From Pseudomonas graminis (GTDB lineage Bacteria; Pseudomonadota; Gammaproteobacteria; Pseudomonadales; Pseudomonadaceae), in NCBI RefSeq assembly GCF_004364335.1, contig NZ_SOCR01000010.1:186001-250000 (forward strand): a stretch of DNA of 64,000 nucleotides. The letters are read 5' to 3'. Position 1 is the stretch's first letter. Each line of letters starts with the position of its first letter. A program made the position numbers and the translations under genes. Below, in pieces: positions 62,988-64,000 of this stretch. Under the pieces are notes generated by a model. It did no database searches and had not been told where the DNA came from. It was given only the letters and a program-made list of their open reading frames with translations.

Positions 62988-64000
62988 ATGCCCCAGCCCT
63001 ACAGTGCGCGCAGCCGCGCCATAGAACCCTTTCATGTCATGGCGCTGCTGGCGCGGGCGAATGAACTGCAAGCGGCGGGGCATGACGTTATCCACCTGGA
63101 GATCGGCGAGCCGGATTTCACCACGGCCGAGCCGATCATCAAGGCCGGTCAGGCGGCGTTGGCCGCTGGCAAGACCCGTTACACGGCGGCCCGTGGTTTG
63201 CCGGAATTGCGCGAGGCGATCGCAGGCTTTTACGCTCAACGTTACGGTGTGAATGTCGATCCGGGCAGAATTCTGATTACCCCTGGCGGTTCGGGCGCGT
63301 TGCTGCTGGCGGCGAGTCTGCTGGTCGATCCCGGCAAACACTGGTTGCTGGCCGATCCGGGATACCCATGCAACCGGCATTTTCTGCGTCTGGTGGAGGG
63401 CGCCGCGCAGTTGGTGCCTGTAGGGCCGGACGTGCGTTATCAGCTGACGGCCGATCTGGTGGCTCAATACTGGAACGAGGACAGCGTCGGCGCACTGGTG
63501 GCTTCTCCGGCCAATCCGACCGGTACATTGCTGCACCGCGACGAACTCGCCGCGCTTTCCGCGTCGCTCAAGGCACGCGATGGCCACCTCGTGGTTGATG
63601 AGATCTATCACGGTCTGACCTATGGCACGGACGCGAGCAGCGTGCTGGAAGTCGATAACGACGCCTTCGTGCTGAATAGTTTTTCCAAGTATTTCGGCAT
63701 GACCGGTTGGCGACTCGGTTGGCTGGTTGCCCCTGAGGCCGCGGTCGGTGATCTGGAGAAGCTGGCGCAGAATCTTTACATCAGCGCGCCGAGCATGGCG
63801 CAAAGTGCGGCGCTTGCCGGTTTCGAGCCGCAGACCCTGGAGATCCTCGAACAACGTCGCGCCGAGTTTGCCCGCCGTCGCGACTTCCTGCTTCCGGCGC
63901 TGCGCGAACTGGGTTTCAACATCGCCGTTGAGCCAGAGGGCGCCTTCTATCTATATGCAGACATCAGCGCGTTCGGCGGCGACGCGTTCGCGTTCTGCCA
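62988..64000 (+). CDS. Class I/II pyridoxal-phosphate aminotransferase, 3' truncated
   Basis: The first 337 codons of an aminotransferase of the AspC/AlaA-like family (usually about 390) are visible; the end lies outside the window. Family features are the EIGEPDFTT start, GGSGALLLAA (cofactor phosphate loop), SPANPTGT with its Asn, VVDEIYH with its Asp and Tyr, and the Schiff-base Lys in SFSKYFGMTGWRLGW. ATG with AAAGGAAG 6 nt upstream. A homologous gene sits next to dksA in other Pseudomonas genomes. The amino-acid substrate is not determined. Confidence 0.9.
   Translation, partial: MPQPYSARSRAIEPFHVMALLARANELQAAGHDVIHLEIGEPDFTTAEPIIKAGQAALAAGKTRYTAARGLPELREAIAGFYAQRYGVNVDPGRILITPGGSGALLLAASLLVDPGKHWLLADPGYPCNRHFLRLVEGAAQLVPVGPDVRYQLTADLVAQYWNEDSVGALVASPANPTGTLLHRDELAALSASLKARDGHLVVDEIYHGLTYGTDASSVLEVDNDAFVLNSFSKYFGMTGWRLGWLVAPEAAVGDLEKLAQNLYISAPSMAQSAALAGFEPQTLEILEQRRAEFARRRDFLLPALRELGFNIAVEPEGAFYLYADISAFGGDAFAFC

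Noticed and set aside
62660..62989. Minus-strand frame of 109 codons upstream of dksA
   Set aside because: It covers the divergent promoter region and the start of the aminotransferase; low-complexity Arg/Ser/Cys composition and no binding site.

Overview
The window is Pseudomonas chromosome, most like the P. fluorescens/P. syringae group. Three things point there. The right-hand block (pgi, panC, panB, folK, pcnB, crcZ, cbrB, cbrA, cbrX, gluQ, dksA) follows the conserved Pseudomonas order. A complete Lap adhesin locus is present. The intergenic regions carry the REP palindromes typical of fluorescent pseudomonads (core GTAGGAGC plus an inverted partner). The assignment rests on gene content and order read by eye, not on a database search.

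Layout. 1-10.6 kb: surface polysaccharide genes. A cut-off membrane protein is followed by a minus-strand operon wzm-wzt-methyltransferase-triple glycosyltransferase with 1-4 nt overlaps, and by an upstream manC/algA-type GDP-mannose enzyme. This is the layout of an ABC-transporter-dependent O-polysaccharide (mannan or rhamnan) capped by a methyltransferase. 11.2-15.8 kb: a three-gene PrtDEF-type type I secretion system with no substrate gene beside it. 15.8-16.9 kb: a lone GT4 glycosyltransferase. 17.0-39.4 kb: the Lap biofilm system. It comprises lapG (periplasmic protease), lapD (c-di-GMP receptor with degenerate GGDEF and EAL domains), a REP-rich gap with a small lipoprotein, a small conserved protein, the 4182-residue adhesin lapA, and the divergent exporter lapE-lapB-lapC. 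The adhesin has the TAAG cleavage motif at residues 107-110, which fits the known logic: LapD with c-di-GMP sequesters LapG, and free LapG cuts LapA and releases the cell from the surface.

39.5-51.6 kb: a DUF748/DUF2845 pair, an RlmI-like methyltransferase, mgtA with a structured leader of about 390 nt or more, a thiolase, an unrecognised small membrane protein, and pgi. 51.9-55.7 kb: panC-panB-folK-pcnB, without panD in its usual place between panC and pgi. 55.8-61.0 kb: the CbrX-CbrA-CbrB carbon/nitrogen two-component system with its target sRNA crcZ. The sRNA can be read directly: a sigma-54 promoter, six to seven A-rich Hfq/Crc-binding motifs and a 3' hairpin. 61.1-64 kb: gluQ, dksA and a class I aminotransferase cut by the window end.

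Most items worth a second look are regulatory or architectural: a FleQ-like box overlapping a putative lapA -35 element, a 1.47-kb tandem duplication inside lapA, the orphan secretion system, the fused three-domain glycosyltransferase, the mgtA leader with a possible 21-codon reading frame, and a triplicated REP composite. I did not find a clearly unprecedented system.
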